Source: Plotosus lineatus
Lineage: Eukaryota > Chordata > Actinopteri > Siluriformes > Plotosidae
DNA length: 64,000 bases
Reading direction: 5' to 3'
NCBI GenBank assembly: GCA_024760905.1
Contig: CM045733.1
Location: 42,273,501-42,337,500, forward strand
In this document: positions 24,071 to 35,287 of the stretch, one piece after another
Position numbering within the stretch: the first letter of the stretch is position 1
Layout of the letters: each line of letters starts with the position of its first letter
Position numbers and translations under genes: made by a program
The notes under the pieces: generated by a model
Told to the model about the DNA's origin: nothing
The model's input: only the letters and a program-made list of their open reading frames with translations
The model's database searches: none

Positions 24071-24494
24071 TATTGAAAGTCGCGATTCTCCTGCTCACTA
24101 ACTTGATAAATTTAAAGACATTCCTGGCCATGTGCTTTTGTTTATGTTCATGTTGATCGGTTCATGCCATGTACTAAAGTTGACATTTGTGTTGATTGGC
24201 TCGATTTTACTTCTGGGAAAATGTTTAAAGGAACAGCGCCTGGAGGGAAAAGTTAGGGGTCTTTTATTTGTGCTGTTTTCTGTTTATTTTCAGCTTTCAT
24301 GTAAGCATTTTGGTTGGTACCACAAAATGAACACACATACCAGTAAAACTCTTTTATTGTTCTGTTGTCATTCATGTTTTCCACCTCGATGGTAATAAGC
24401 ACTTACCCTTCCACTCCGCTGGTAAACATTTTAATAAGCGTCCACCCCCTCTAATTTTTTTAAGCGCCCTGGGTGCTTATCATGTCAAATACGG
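24071..24494. mobile_element. TA-type transposon (family E), right-end fragment
   Basis: Matches 7270-7703 of the first family E copy, including gattctcctgctcactaact and the terminus catgtcaaatacgg before TA. The left part is missing. Confidence 0.75.
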
Positions 24495-24499
24495 TACGT

Positions 24500-26270
24500 T
24501 TTGCTGTTCTATTGAAAGCAAATATTGTAATCAATGATGTTTTTCTCCATGCGACACCTTAGTGACACAAACACCAAGCAGGTTACCGGGTTTATCAGGA
24601 AATGACCAGTCTGTTGTAACTGCTGACCTGTCATAACTGTGCTAATGAGTAGATGAAATATTGTTCAAGGGAAAAATGCAAAATTCTACACTGAGACTTT
24701 AAAGCATGTGGGACTCCATCCGGTCTGTGTTGTATTGAGAAGGTCCTGCATGTGGCTTTGAGGATAATAGCTGGCTTGAAAGAGCTCCCGCTGCATCAGA
24801 GACTCTCTTACTGTGCATGCATGTCTCCGATTGAGCTTTCTGAAGGGCACGGGCTCAGCTGGGCCTCCAGCTACATATAGCTCCAGCTGTCGATCAGAGG
24901 CATCAACCTTCAGCTACTCCAGGTTTATTGGTATGTTAATGTTTATGGTACACTTGTACAGCCAGTAATCTCACATGTGGTATATGTACAGCAGATCACT
25001 CATGCAAAGGAAAAAAAAACTGAAATGTACTGTATGTAAATTCATGTGTTTAGTTCTGAAAGATTTTTTGATTTGGTTTTGGTAAATGCTGATGCACTTT
25101 TCTGAGTTTGCATGGACAGAAAAGTGTCATGCTTAGTATCAGTTTAACACTGAGCTTGGACTTTAACTGTGACTGCAAGCTTGTTTGTGATCAATGTTCA
25201 TCCATTTGAGGAAATAACAGCTCTTTGTGTGTAAGCCTTTGCATCATGTGTGGTAGACAGGAAAAAATATGTGGGTGAATCACAAAAATTAACACTAGCG
25301 AGAAAAAGAGAAGAGTGTATTAATTAATTACACAGTTCTTCCTAAATGGTCATCAGGATCTGAATAATTTTTCAGCCAGGAGTTTTTCTCCTGTAAAAAG
25401 CAAATCTTTTATTTGAATATGACAAGCATTGTTCACTTTAACTGTTTTTCTTCATAAGCTTTGTGGACATGACAAGAAAGAGACAGACAGAGAAGGTTTT
25501 AAAAACACAGAAATGGCTGAAGTAGGGAGAGGAAGAAGATGAAGTAAGGGTGGAGAGTGGAAACACAAGTGCTGACTCTAGCTCACAATGAGTGGAAGAG
25601 CCACACTGGAAAATGCGGAACAGAAAGTTAAAAAAACAAAGACTTGTACATGAGACACCGTGAAATGTGATGGCAAGAGCGAGAAAACAGGATGTGTTGC
25701 ACAACCCCAAACCTAAAAAAAACAACAGGAAGCTGAAAGGACAGCAAATTATCCTGAGAAAGACAAAAACAAGTAGGTGGAGGTCATGTGGGACGACAAC
25801 AAGATAGAGAAATATAAATGATGGCAGTGGGGCTGTGATGAGATGAATAAACTTGGAGTCTATTGAAAATTTTAAATTTGAAGCTCAGTTGAACTCTTGA
25901 TAACAGGATACAGTTTGTATATGATGCAATCTTTACACTCAGATTCCCCTGAAATTCAATGCTGCTTAACTTTATGATAGAAAAGCCTTAAGCCTCCACC
26001 AATATCATCATAGGTCCAGACAGTAATCACGGTACGCATTAAATAATTTCAGTATTGTGCAATGCATTGCAATTTTTTCCGGCTGTTTCTGTATCACACC
26101 ATATTTATTCATTCATGTAGATTAAAAATAAGTTGAAACATGGTTCAGGTCTGAATACTGATTATTCAGAAGCTTCTAATTTGTTTTTCCATAACAGTTG
26201 GGAGAGAGAGAGAGACTGCGAAGAATAGAGTTATGTTAATTCCTTGGTTTGAATATTATATGTTGTTTAT
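24500..26270. other. No gene recognised
   Basis: No exon or transposon end was recognised. 25450-25760 is purine-rich and non-coding in appearance. Confidence 0.4.
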
Positions 26271-26276
26271 GTAGTA

Positions 26277-26419
26277 CAGGGATTCCTCACTTTCTGCGGT
26301 TAATGGGGACCGAGACCCCCCCCCCCCTCCGCCAATTTCTGCAGTAGGATCGACCCCGTTTGATGTATACTACATATGTGTGTGTATAATATCAATAAAT
26401 ACACATTGACGTGCACGCA

Positions 26420-26457
<38 letters not shown>

Positions 26458-26508
26458 TGTGCACCTCACATCAAAATGTAAGTAGTTTTGTTGGGGGGTT
26501 TTGGGTTG

Positions 26509-26544
<36 letters not shown>

Positions 26545-26693
26545 ATAATTGGCCTTGTTTTGCAGCATTTTCCTTAACCTTTCCCCTATTCTTCCTTAAT
26601 TTCTTTAATTTTAATTCGATGAATATTAAGAAAAAAAAAACATGATGCACTGAAGCCAAAGAAACTGAAGCAGGAAGTAGTGAGGGATCACTG
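26277..26693 (-). mobile_element. TA-type MITE (family C), copy 1
   Basis: Ends cagggattcctcactttc and, inverted, CAGTGATCCCTCACTACTTC, with TA on both sides (26275-26276 and 26694-26695). The interior contains a CA microsatellite (26421-26456) and a long T run (26511-26542). Copies lie at 41932-42400 and 48391-48914. Confidence 0.8.
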
Positions 26694-26805
26694 TAATGTG
26701 TACTTCGGCTCGTTCACATGAACTTTAAAAAAATGTCCATAATTGTTGTCATGGAGAAATTTTCCATAAAACTTGGAATGAAGCTTAGTCTCAGTAGTCT
26801 TGGGG

Positions 26806-27500
26806 AATGAAGCTTAGTCTCAGTAAGACAGAATACATGTGTGTGAACGACAAGGACCCAAGAGGAACGGTGAGGTTACAGGGGGCAGAGATAAAGAAGG
26901 TGGAGGATTTTAAGTACTTCGGCTCAACAATCCAGAGCAATGGAGAGTGTGGAAAAGAGGTGAAGAAGCGTGTGCAGGCAGGTTGGAATGGATGGAGAAA
27001 AGTGTCCGGTGTGATGTGTGATCGGAGAGTATCGGCAAGAATGAAGGGAAAAGTGTACAAGACGGTGATGAGGCCAGCGATGTTGTATGGTTTAGAAACA
27101 GTGGCCCTGGGGAAAAGACAGGAGTCAGAGTTGGAGGTCGCAGAGATGAAAATGTTGAGGTTCTCTTTGGGAGTAACGAGGATGGATAGGATCAGAAACG
27201 AGTATATCAGAGGGACAGCCCATGTAAGATGTTTTGGAGACAAAGTCAGAGAGGCTAGATTGACATGGTTTGGACATGTACAGAGGAGGGATAGTGAGTA
27301 TATTGGTAGTAGGATGCTGAGGTTGGAATTACCAAGCAGAAGGCTGAGAGGAAGACCAAAGAGATTTATGGATGTGGTGAAGGCGGACATGAAGGTCGTT
27401 GGAGTAAGAGTAGAAGATGCAGAGGATAGGGAGAGATGGAGGCAGATCATTTGCTGTGGCGACCCCTGAAGGGAACAGCCGAACGAAAAAGAAGCAGCAG
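26806..27500 (+). mobile_element. RTE-type LINE, 3' fragment
   Basis: 5'-truncated LINE whose open frame and 3' end match 15630-16638. It ends gaaaaagaag followed by a short GCA repeat tail (27495-27509). A 29-bp direct duplication (26777 and 26806) marks the 5' end. Confidence 0.85.
26807..27469 (+). CDS. RTE-type LINE ORF2 C-terminal region
   Basis: The frame is open for 220 codons and covers the segment after the RT palm: SKTEYMCVNDKDPRGTVRLQ, then FKYFGSTIQSNGECGKEVKK, KTVMRPAMLYGLETV, KMLRFSLGVTRMDRIRNEYI, LTWFGHVQRRDSEYIG and a terminal RWRQIICCGDP. This is the thumb and connection region of RTE-clade LINEs common in fish. It contains no RT catalytic site and no endonuclease, so it is not functional despite the open frame. 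The long open frame suggests a relatively recent insertion. Confidence 0.8.
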   Translation: MKLSLSKTEYMCVNDKDPRGTVRLQGAEIKKVEDFKYFGSTIQSNGECGKEVKKRVQAGWNGWRKVSGVMCDRRVSARMKGKVYKTVMRPAMLYGLETVALGKRQESELEVAEMKMLRFSLGVTRMDRIRNEYIRGTAHVRCFGDKVREARLTWFGHVQRRDSEYIGSRMLRLELPSRRLRGRPKRFMDVVKADMKVVGVRVEDAEDRERWRQIICCGDP

Positions 27501-27792
27501 CAGCAGCAATACATATATACTGTTTAAGGTACAATTTTGAGCCTGATTAAAAAATACACATAAATATCCGTACAGGAGTAATAGAAATATTAAAGCAAAA
27601 AACTAAAACCACTGAAGACATTGAGAGAGTTTAAATTGCAGAGGTCCATTTAAGAAAAAAAAAAAAGGGCAGAATAACCTAATTCAAGAAGACAATAACA
27701 GAGTCTCAAACAATCAAAACCGTAAACTAATCTAAACTATTAGAGGTAATATAAATAATGGTGTAAAATGGAGTCGTGATTTAGTGATAGTA

Positions 27793-28492
27793 CCGTATTT
27801 TCCACTGGACTATAAATTGCAAACTCATCAAAACTGTCGACCTTGGCTTGGAAATCTGCTGGCAATTTTTGTGTGACGTTGTGGTCCTCACTCTGATAGA
27901 GAGGGGGTTGTGTTGCATGAAGGGGTAACAGCAAGAAAATCCTCACGCAAAGTCATTTCTATTCATCTCCTTGACAACAACCTGGACGTGGAGACGCAAC
28001 TGCACTGTTGACAAGCCTCTGCCTGTAGCACGTTGCTCAAAATCCCATGTGTGAACAAGTTCCTCTATCTGTGACCATCTTGTTTTTATCCCGCGATTAG
28101 CGGAGGGTTTTTTTTTTTTGTTCATTGCAGTAATAGTAATCTCCCATTTTTTTCTAGTCCCTCACAAGTTTCTCGTTCACTCCAAAATTTCTTTCTGCTG
28201 CTCGATTACCATTTTCTGCTGCATATTTCACTACTTACAGCTTGTAAGCCACAGAATAGGATTTTCTTTTTAGGGCCATTTCTTCAGTGGTGGATGAGCA
28301 AGTAGTGGTACCCAAGCGTAGAGTGCCTTCTTGTGGTTGTGAGTGTAAAAATAACAAACGTGAAATTATATTTATTGTTATACGATGAACAGAATTATAT
28401 GTAATAATTTCACATATAAGTCGCTCTGGAGTACAAGTCGCACCTTCAGCCAAAATATGAAAAAAGTGCGACTTATAGTCTGTAAAATACGG
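27793..28492 (-). mobile_element. pogo-type element (family D), copy 2
   Basis: Begins ccgtattttccactggacta after TA and ends cttatagtctgtaaaatacgg. The right flank reads TTA rather than a clean TA. The interior aligns with 13130-13824. Confidence 0.8.
27943..28279 (-). pseudogene. pogo-like transposase N-terminus, copy 2, frameshifted
   Basis: From Met at 28279 the strand reads MALKRKSYSVAYKL, then a frame break and stops in the HTH, then SANRGIKTRWSQIEELVHTW followed by EQRATGRGLSTVQLRLHVQV. These are the same BrkDBD and CENP-B-like segments as at 13287-13608. Here the TAG of the first copy is not present (the codon reads Asp), so the two copies carry independent defects. Confidence 0.75.
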
Positions 28493-28499
28493 TTAATGA

Positions 28500-29264
28500 A
28501 GTGAGTGATTTTGGACATAGGGAATGTCTGCACATCTTGTGGTCTTTAAATCGACTGCCAAGTTTAGTTTATTTTGACTTTTTGTAGTTTGATAATAAAA
28601 CTTGTAGTTTTGCTGTTCATGTTGATTCTCATACTACTGCTGACACTACTACCAATATCACTAGTATTAATAGTTCATGCAATTATGTAAACATAAATCT
28701 GAAGTGGTTTTTTTTTTTATTCATTCTTGTTCTGATATGTTCTCTTTGTAAATTAACATAGTGCATTTTGCATGAGTTTAAATAGATGGCATGATTTTTC
28801 CCCCATCATACGCTATGTGGTAATCTAAAAATATAAATAAATAAACAAACCGAGAAGTAGAGATGACTACATGTAGCATGATCACCATTCCGGATATGTG
28901 GGACAGTTTAAACACAGATGAACTCGGCGTCGTGAGCTGTTTTATATCAGAGCTGCCTGAGTCACAGTGTCTTGTTGACTCTGAGGTTAATAATTGAATC
29001 ACTTGGTTAAAAAGTAAACCAACATTAGCTTGCTGTCACTGTCTGGAGATTTCAACTGAACTGAACATTTCATGGGGTATACATGGTGAAAAGACTAATA
29101 ATATAATCACGTTAATTATATATTGAAATTAAAAACTAAATAATCATACTACCAGAAAGTAGAAATAACAGAATGGAATTAAACAAATTGTGGGGTTTTG
29201 TTAGCGAAATCTGGAATACTCTGGACTAATATTTTATATTTATTACCTTTTATTCATTAATTTC
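28500..29264. other. No gene recognised
   Basis: AT-rich sequence without recognised features. Confidence 0.4.
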
Positions 29265-29326
29265 CTGAACTACTTACTCTTAATTAGGGTTGTGGGGAGG
29301 CTGGCGTCCCTCTCAGCCAACTCTTT
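29265..29326 (-). repeat. SINE/L2-type tail fragment
   Basis: The minus strand ends ggctgagagggacgccagcc tccccacaaccctaattaag, like the tail at 21860-21900. The fragment stops where the hairpin at 29330 begins. Confidence 0.6.
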
Positions 29327-29329
29327 GTA

Positions 29330-29394
29330 GAAACCATCCTCTCTCTTCAGGTGATTATAGAAGATATAATCACCGGAAGAGAGAGGATGGTTTC
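29330..29394. repeat. Near-perfect 30-bp hairpin
   Basis: Arms at 29330-29359 and 29365-29394 are inverted complements at 29 of 30 positions, with a 5-base loop (gaaga). Confidence 0.9.
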
Positions 29395-29467
29395 ACCACC
29401 CCTCGAAACAGATCTGTAGTGATAAATGGAGTTTCAATCGAAAGTCTTTGTCCTGTCCTTTTATTTT

Positions 29468-29520
<53 letters not shown>

Positions 29521-29538
29521 TATATACATACACACACA
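29468..29538. repeat. GT/TA/CA microsatellite
   Basis: Short GT, long TA (with one phase slip) and CA runs. Confidence 0.9.
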
Positions 29539-29559
29539 CTAGTCCTTTTTGTTGTCTTG

Positions 29560-29682
29560 TGTTGGTTTAGGGTTGTTTTTTTTTTTTTGCATAATTGGCC
29601 CTTTTATGTCATTTCCTTTACTTTTCCCCCTATTTATTTTTTAAAAAGTCCACGATGCACTGAAGCCGCATTAATTGAAGAG
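29560..29682 (-). mobile_element. Family C MITE fragment
   Basis: Contains the T run, gcataattggccctttt and gatgcactgaagccgcatta, as in the interior of 26277-26693. Both termini are missing. Confidence 0.6.
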
Positions 29683-29731
29683 CTTGTACTCTGAGTCCAA
29701 GTATTCTCCTGAGAATATCCCATCTCTTGCT

Positions 29732-29733
29732 CG

Positions 29734-29771
<38 letters not shown>
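29732..29771. repeat. (CT)n microsatellite
   Basis: About 18 CT/TC units. Confidence 0.9.
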
Positions 29772-29772
<1 letters not shown>

Positions 29773-31360
29773 CCCCTCCAATTCACCCAGTCTCTCCTTC
29801 TCTGACCCAAGACTCAGTCCACCTTTAAGCCTCTTAACGGAAGGCAGTGATGATCCATTACCCACAGGCAGAACGGTGACATCAGTTTCTTAAAGACAGG
29901 CGAATTTAATTTCCTGGCTCACGTCCGCTGTGTAATGCCACGCTAATGGCTTCCTGTTCTGAAGCTCATGGTAAGCGTTAATTTGTATCTGCCATGTAAG
30001 CTCAACTGATCTGCCTCTGCCGGGCCGCAAAATAGCCCCACCACCACCGTGGTGTAGCCCATGCATAATCTGTGTTAACGTTCCTTCTTTCTTATCATAT
30101 GAAATGCGTGTGGTCATCATCATATCAAGCATTCTCACTTCACTGTTTTACTGCTTCTCCTGGGTTTTCTCTCAACAATGAGTCATTCCATATTTCTTCT
30201 CCTATATCTTCTCCCATCAGTAAAATGTTTGAATATTGGAGGATGTTTTTGCCTCAGTTGGCTACTATGTTCTCTCTGTTGAAATGGCACAGCCCAGAGG
30301 CTGAACCTCCATCGTGATATGACTCATCCGTGCTAATGTCTTTATATAAGGAGATAAATTTTCATGGATGCGAGCCAGAAATACTGGTTCATGTAGTTTC
30401 ATACAAAAAGGGTTTCCTTACACGACCCAAACAATAACCAGCTCTGAACAGCAGTTCAAGTGAATGTGTTAGAGTTTATGTTGTTCAGCACCGCATCTTC
30501 TCATCACGACTTACTCAAGATGAGTCATTCAGTGAGGATATTATGTGCACAGTTTTTGCAGGTCCATCTGGCTGCTAGACTGTTTTTTTACAGCATATAA
30601 AGGAATAAAGGAAGAAATAAAAACATCTGGATAATGACAGCATTTGTTTGTGAGAACATTAGCAACACTTTGATTCTGTGCTGTACTTTATCGCCTTGTG
30701 ATTGAGGTAATCACAGCCAGCCCAAGCAGCTTACTGACGAGCTGGAGGTGTGTGTGCATGTGTGTGTGTGCGCGCGTGTATGTGTGTGTTCACATTTTGA
30801 CTTGATAGTTCTTGCCCGATGACTCATCTTCTCAGTAGGATCTCGGTGACAGACTGTGCTTCACACAGGAATTTATTCAAAATTAATCCTTGGCCTGTCC
30901 CCCCCTCCCCCATTTCCATAGAGGAATCTCCCTCTTCAGACAAGCATTTATGGTAGTGCTAATCACCAAGCTAATATTGGTGCATTATCTTTTCTCCTTC
31001 CTGACTGATCTGTTGCTGCCATTTGTCTGATAAGCAGTTTGCTTGATTGCATAAAAATATCCTGTGACCTAGTCTTTCACTCTGTGCAGGAACCTGATAA
31101 TAATGCAGCTTCACAAATTGGCCAGAGAAAATGAGAGGAAGAGAGAGAGCATTGAGTACAGAAAAGAGAGCTGCACTCTATCATTATACATATTTCTTAA
31201 ATGAAACTGCAAGATAAGCATTCTCACAGTAATCCCAGGTGAAGTATGACGACATCTGGAAGTCACAAAGCTGATGATAAAATGGTGTGGTTTTCATGCC
31301 ATATGCAGATGTTGATTTATCTGCCCTAGATTCAGTAAATTGAAAGATGAAGCAAAAAGG
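29772..31360. other. No gene recognised; high-complexity non-coding DNA
   Basis: Repeat-poor relative to the rest of the window. 29860-30140 and 30940-31110 have balanced composition and no frame conservation signature, which would suit intronic or regulatory DNA. A GT/GC run lies at 30750-30790. Confidence 0.35.
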
Positions 31361-31477
31361 TACAGTTGTGTTCAAAATAATAGCAGTCAGACATCACTCC
31401 ATTCATTGGAGTTGCTTGTCAGAATCTGACATTGCTGATCAAAATGTTTTCTTCCCTTTGTTGGCAGAGGTGTATGA

Positions 31478-32407
31478 CAGGGGTCAGGGACCTTTTTGAC
31501 GAAGGGAGCATAAAAAACCCACATATTTTAAAATCTAATTCTCTGAGAACCATATATATTTTTAAATACTCAATACAACATTGTTATAACGAAGTTATTT
31601 ATTAATAAAAAAAAATACTTCTTACTATTAATCCTACTTCTGGTGCTGTATGGTTTTGCTGATGGCTTTGTAGTCTGGTTGATACGTGAAGTTCAGCTAT
31701 ATGCAGGCGTTTAGGCTTCCATCTGTTAAACGTGACCACAGGTTGGTCTTGACATTTTTCAGGTGTGAGAAGGACTGCTCACATGCATATGTAGAGCCAA
31801 ACATGGTCAATACAGCAAACTCGCACGCTGCTGTGCTTGGTATGTGACAGGAAGTGTGTCCCAAGTTTTGACAATCAGCTGGTCTGCGGGTTTAAGTTTT
31901 TTCATATCTGTCCATTTGTGTTTACTTACCAGCTCTGCTTGGCTTCATGCAAAGTCTTTCCAAATCTTCATTCAGTCATTTGTTTTACTCATCTTTTTTT
32001 TCTCTATTAGCCATCTTCTTGGTTGAAAGGGTTTGCGCTGCACAAATGAATCAAAAATGAGGGAAATTTACCTCTTGACCCCAAAACAACTCGTGCAGGT
32101 TGTTGCATATAATCCAATAAAATGAGAGTTTCAAGGTATTAGACCCTCCCACACACTGCAGTACAGAAAGGATTGGCTCTCTGCTGCGCGCCACAGCGAC
32201 AAGTCATGTGGAAAATAGATGTATAGATTGAAATGCATGAGAATAATTTGTTTTTGTTTTATTTGTGTCTTTCTCTGTATTTTTATTTAAATGACAGCGA
32301 AATTATTAGTTATTCTGTTAAGAAAGGCCATCTGATTTATCTGAGACCCAGATGCAGTCATCAAAAGAGCCACATCTGGCTCATGAGCCATAGGTTCCCG
32401 ACCCCTG
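31478..32407. mobile_element. hAT element with perfect 8-bp duplication inside LINE
   Basis: Begins caggggtcagggacc and ends ggttcccgacccctg (inverted). It is flanked by gtgtatga at 31470-31477 and 32408-32415. The LINE reading resumes on both sides. No transposase is recognised. Confidence 0.9.
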
Positions 32408-32415
32408 GTGTATGA

Positions 32416-33117
32416 TTCAAGAGGTCTTGTGCCAGTGGCATCACTGAGCCAGGAAAGGTAAGTCAATCGCGGACATCCACGTGCTCTCCGTCCTTCCACT
32501 GCCCCTGTAAGGGCAACTTTCTCAAGAGCATTCTTCCGAAGTATGTGACCCAAGAAGCATATTTGTCGAGTTACAATAGTACAAAGTAAGGTATGGGATG
32601 ATTTGGCTTTTTCAAGGATGTCTTTGTTGCTTACATGATCCGTCCATGGTATTCTCATCATCCTACGCACAAATCAAATGTCAGCACCTTCAAAACGCTG
32701 TTGCATGGTCTTGTTCAAAGTCAAGCATTTAGATCCATACAGAAGTGTGGACCATACATAACAACACAACAGTCTTAGTCTCGTGGGGAGATTTATTGAC
32801 CTTGTTGTCAGTACTCTTTCTATGTTCTTGAAAGAAGTTTTTGCGATTCCAATCCATCGCTTGATCTCTTTTTCAAATTTCCCATCTGAAGATGTTGTAC
32901 TGCCCAGGTATGTAAATTCTGAAACCCGTTCAAGCATTTCTTCATTCACCTGCAACCTACATTGTGGAACCGGTGATGTTTTTGAAAAGACAAGACAAAA
33001 AGACTTCTTGCGGTTTATTAGCAAGCTTTTCCTCTCACTTTCCTTGACAACAACGTTCATGAGATTCTGCAGATTTTCCTGAGAGTCACTGATGACACAT
33101 GTCTGCACATCTGACAT
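32416..33117 (-). pseudogene. RTE-type LINE RT C-terminal region, broken
   Basis: The minus strand reads QENLQNLMNVVVKESERKSL, then SEFTYLGSTTSSDGKFEKEI and LRLLCCYVWSTLLYGSKCLT (33117-32674), and after a frame break RMMRIPWTDHVSNKDIL, GHILRKNALEKVALTGAVEG and RRARGCPRLTYLSWLSDATG (32670-32420). These are the post-palm, thumb and C-terminal segments of an RTE LINE different from the family at 14-16 kb (SGSTTSSDG instead of STIQSNGECG). The FADD-containing palm just before 33117 is degraded. The hAT insertion interrupts the last residues. Confidence 0.8.
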
Positions 33118-33279
33118 TTGTTATGGTGAGTCCTCCAATTCTAAATCCATCCATTTCTTTCACGGATTGCATGATGATCTCTGTATATAATGAAAACAAA
33201 TCTGGGGACAGGATGCAGCCTTGCATTACACCACCATGTATGGTAATCCAGTTACTTATCCTTCCATCTAGTACTAGTA

Positions 33280-33880
33280 CTAGTATCTCTTCACTGCTGC
33301 CAGTTGATTCAAGTAGAGGTTCCTAATCAGTTCAAGCTCTTTTCCATCATTGTCCAGCATGTCTAGTATCGCCATAAGGGCCTCGTGTTGCACCTTATCA
33401 AATGCTTTGACATAGTCAATAAAACAAACATACAGATCTTTCTGCATTTCTAGCACTCTCTGATAACATCCACATAATGACCAGGGCATTTCTAGTCCCC
33501 TTGTTTGGTCTGAAACCATAATGATCTGATATTTCATCCTTCGTTCTGCCAAGAATTCAATTGAGTAAGACACGCAGGATCAGCTTTGTTAGATGACTCA
33601 TCAAACTTATCGTTCGGAACTCTTCGCATCTGGCCGCTCCTGGCTTCTTTGGTATTGCTATGAATATTGATTTGACCATCTCAATTGGAAAATGTCCTTC
33701 ATTGTAAATTTTGTTTGCAATATGTGTGATTTGCTCAACCCCAAAGTCACCCAAAGCTGTGAACATCTCTGTTGTAAGACCATCTGGTCCAGATGACTTA
33801 CCAGATGACATAAATTTAATAGGATGGCATATTTCTTCTTCAAGAATTGCATTCCTGCCAACTTTGTTTCCATCTAGTTT
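33280..33880 (-). pseudogene. RTE-type reverse transcriptase, fingers and palm, broken
   Basis: The minus strand reads SSGKSSGPDGLTTEMFTALG (K-x-x-G-P-D block), FIAIPKKPGAARCEEFRTIS and LMSHLTKLILRVLLN, then in another frame VSDQTRGLEMPWSLC (a damaged G-x-R-x-G-R-G-T region), and LYVCFIDYVKAFDKVQHEAL with the first catalytic Asp. The frame ends at 33280. Several frameshifts separate the blocks, so the copy is dead. Confidence 0.75.
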
Positions 33881-34345
33881 TTACCTTTGTTATCATGAAA
33901 TGGTTCTCTCATATATTTTTCCTAACACTGTAGCATCATCTCGTCTTCCATTATGATATTTCCGCCCTTGTCATGGATACAGCTAGTATGAGATGCACAT
34001 TTTCTACGACCAGTGGTTTGTCTCACTTTACGATACATAAGCTAAGGATTTTTGCTTTCCAGACTTTCCAATTCTTCACACTGTTTTATGTAGATTTTTT
34101 TCCATTTGACATTTATTTCTAATATATCTATTAAGTTCTCTATATTGATCTTTGTCACCTTTTTGTCTGTCTTCATATTTCCATTAATTCCAGAATTTCA
34201 GTTGTCATCCATTCTTGTTTCTTGAATGGAACTACACGAGGCACAAGCTTATTTGTGGCATCAGTAAAAGCCCTTTGAAAGTTACTTAAAAGCTTGTCAA
34301 TGTCATCTGGCTGTTGTTCTTTCAGGTCAGCTAATCCACTGTGTT

Positions 34346-35287
34346 TTAAGCTTGATAAGTCAAGTCTTTCTTTTTTTTTTTCTTAAATGCTTGCTTTTTC
34401 AATTTAATTCGAATCGAACACAGAACCAAGACATGGTCAGAATTACAGTCAGCACCAGGATATCCCTTTTCCTGTGTCACAGAATTCCAAAATCTCCTGT
34501 TGATCGTGATGAAGTCAGTCTGATTCTTTGTGTTTTGGTCAGGACTTTTCCATGTCCATCTTCTTTGTGGATGATGTTGAAACCATGTATTAGTAATGAT
34601 CTGGCCTTTTTTCTCACACCATTCTATCCATGTTTCTCCATGCTTGTTTCTCAGTCCAAGTGCTTGAGGTCCAACTATGTCTTGGTACCTCCCTTCGCCT
34701 ACAATGGCATTTAAATCTCTCATAACAACTTTGACCTCTTGGGATTTGCATTCTTTCATTGTTTTGTCTAAGTCTGCATAAAACCTTTCCACTATTTCTT
34801 CTGAGCTAGTGCTAGTTGGTGTGTACACTTGAATGATGTTAATGTTGAAAGGCTTTGCTTGCAACTTACCCAGAATAACCAGAACTGAAACAGCCCAATA
34901 ACCCATCATTGCAGCAGATGCTTGGTGACTCAGAAGGATTCCTATTCCTCCAACATGAAGTGTCTCACCTCCAGAATACACAAACGTGGTATCGTTCAAC
35001 TTGATCTTACCAGATTTGGTCCATTGAACTTCACTGCATCCAATTACATCAAGACGGAGATGCTGCATTTTAAGGATGACATTATGAAGCTTGTCACCTT
35101 GGTACATTGTACGAACATTCCATGTTCCAATTCGTAAAGACTGATGATTCATGGACACAGTAGTATGATGACGGTCTGGAGTGTCCTGTGTGAGAAACTC
35201 CTCCCTACCGAGCAAGGGATCCTGCAAGGAAATTGCTGATATCTTATTCATGCTGTTTATGTTGTGACTTCCTTGTGTATGATTCAT
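34346..35287 (-). CDS. RTE-type LINE endonuclease domain (EEP/APE-like)
   Basis: The frame is open for 313 codons from Met at 35287. The endonuclease starts near residue 51 with LRIGTWNVRTM and contains LDVIGCSEVQWTKSGKI (catalytic Glu position), GGIGILLSHQA, NIIQVYTPTSTSSEEIVERF, VVMRDLNAIVGEGR (usually GDLNA; Gly is changed to Arg), NTWFQHHPQRRWTWKSPD, and the final SDH motif in CNSDHVLVLC. These are the conserved boxes of the apurinic-type endonuclease that nicks target DNA for retrotransposition. The frame ends in a poly-Lys run from an A tract at 34370-34383 and is not joined to the RT. Upstream, 35288-35640 is probably the LINE 5' UTR. Confidence 0.8.
   Translation of the reverse strand: MNHTQGSHNINSMNKISAISLQDPLLGREEFLTQDTPDRHHTTVSMNHQSLRIGTWNVRTMYQGDKLHNVILKMQHLRLDVIGCSEVQWTKSGKIKLNDTTFVYSGGETLHVGGIGILLSHQASAAMMGYWAVSVLVILGKLQAKPFNINIIQVYTPTSTSSEEIVERFYADLDKTMKECKSQEVKVVMRDLNAIVGEGRYQDIVGPQALGLRNKHGETWIEWCEKKGQIITNTWFQHHPQRRWTWKSPDQNTKNQTDFITINRRFWNSVTQEKGYPGADCNSDHVLVLCSIRIKLKKQAFKKKKKKDLTYQA

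Noticed and set aside
26807..27469. 220-codon open frame as a host gene
   Set aside because: The sequence is the RTE LINE C-terminal region and ends in the LINE 3' tail; the open frame reflects recent insertion.
34346..35287. Endonuclease-like frame as a host gene (craniofacial development protein 2-like annotations)
   Set aside because: It is the EEP endonuclease of an RTE LINE followed by matching RT fragments on the same strand.
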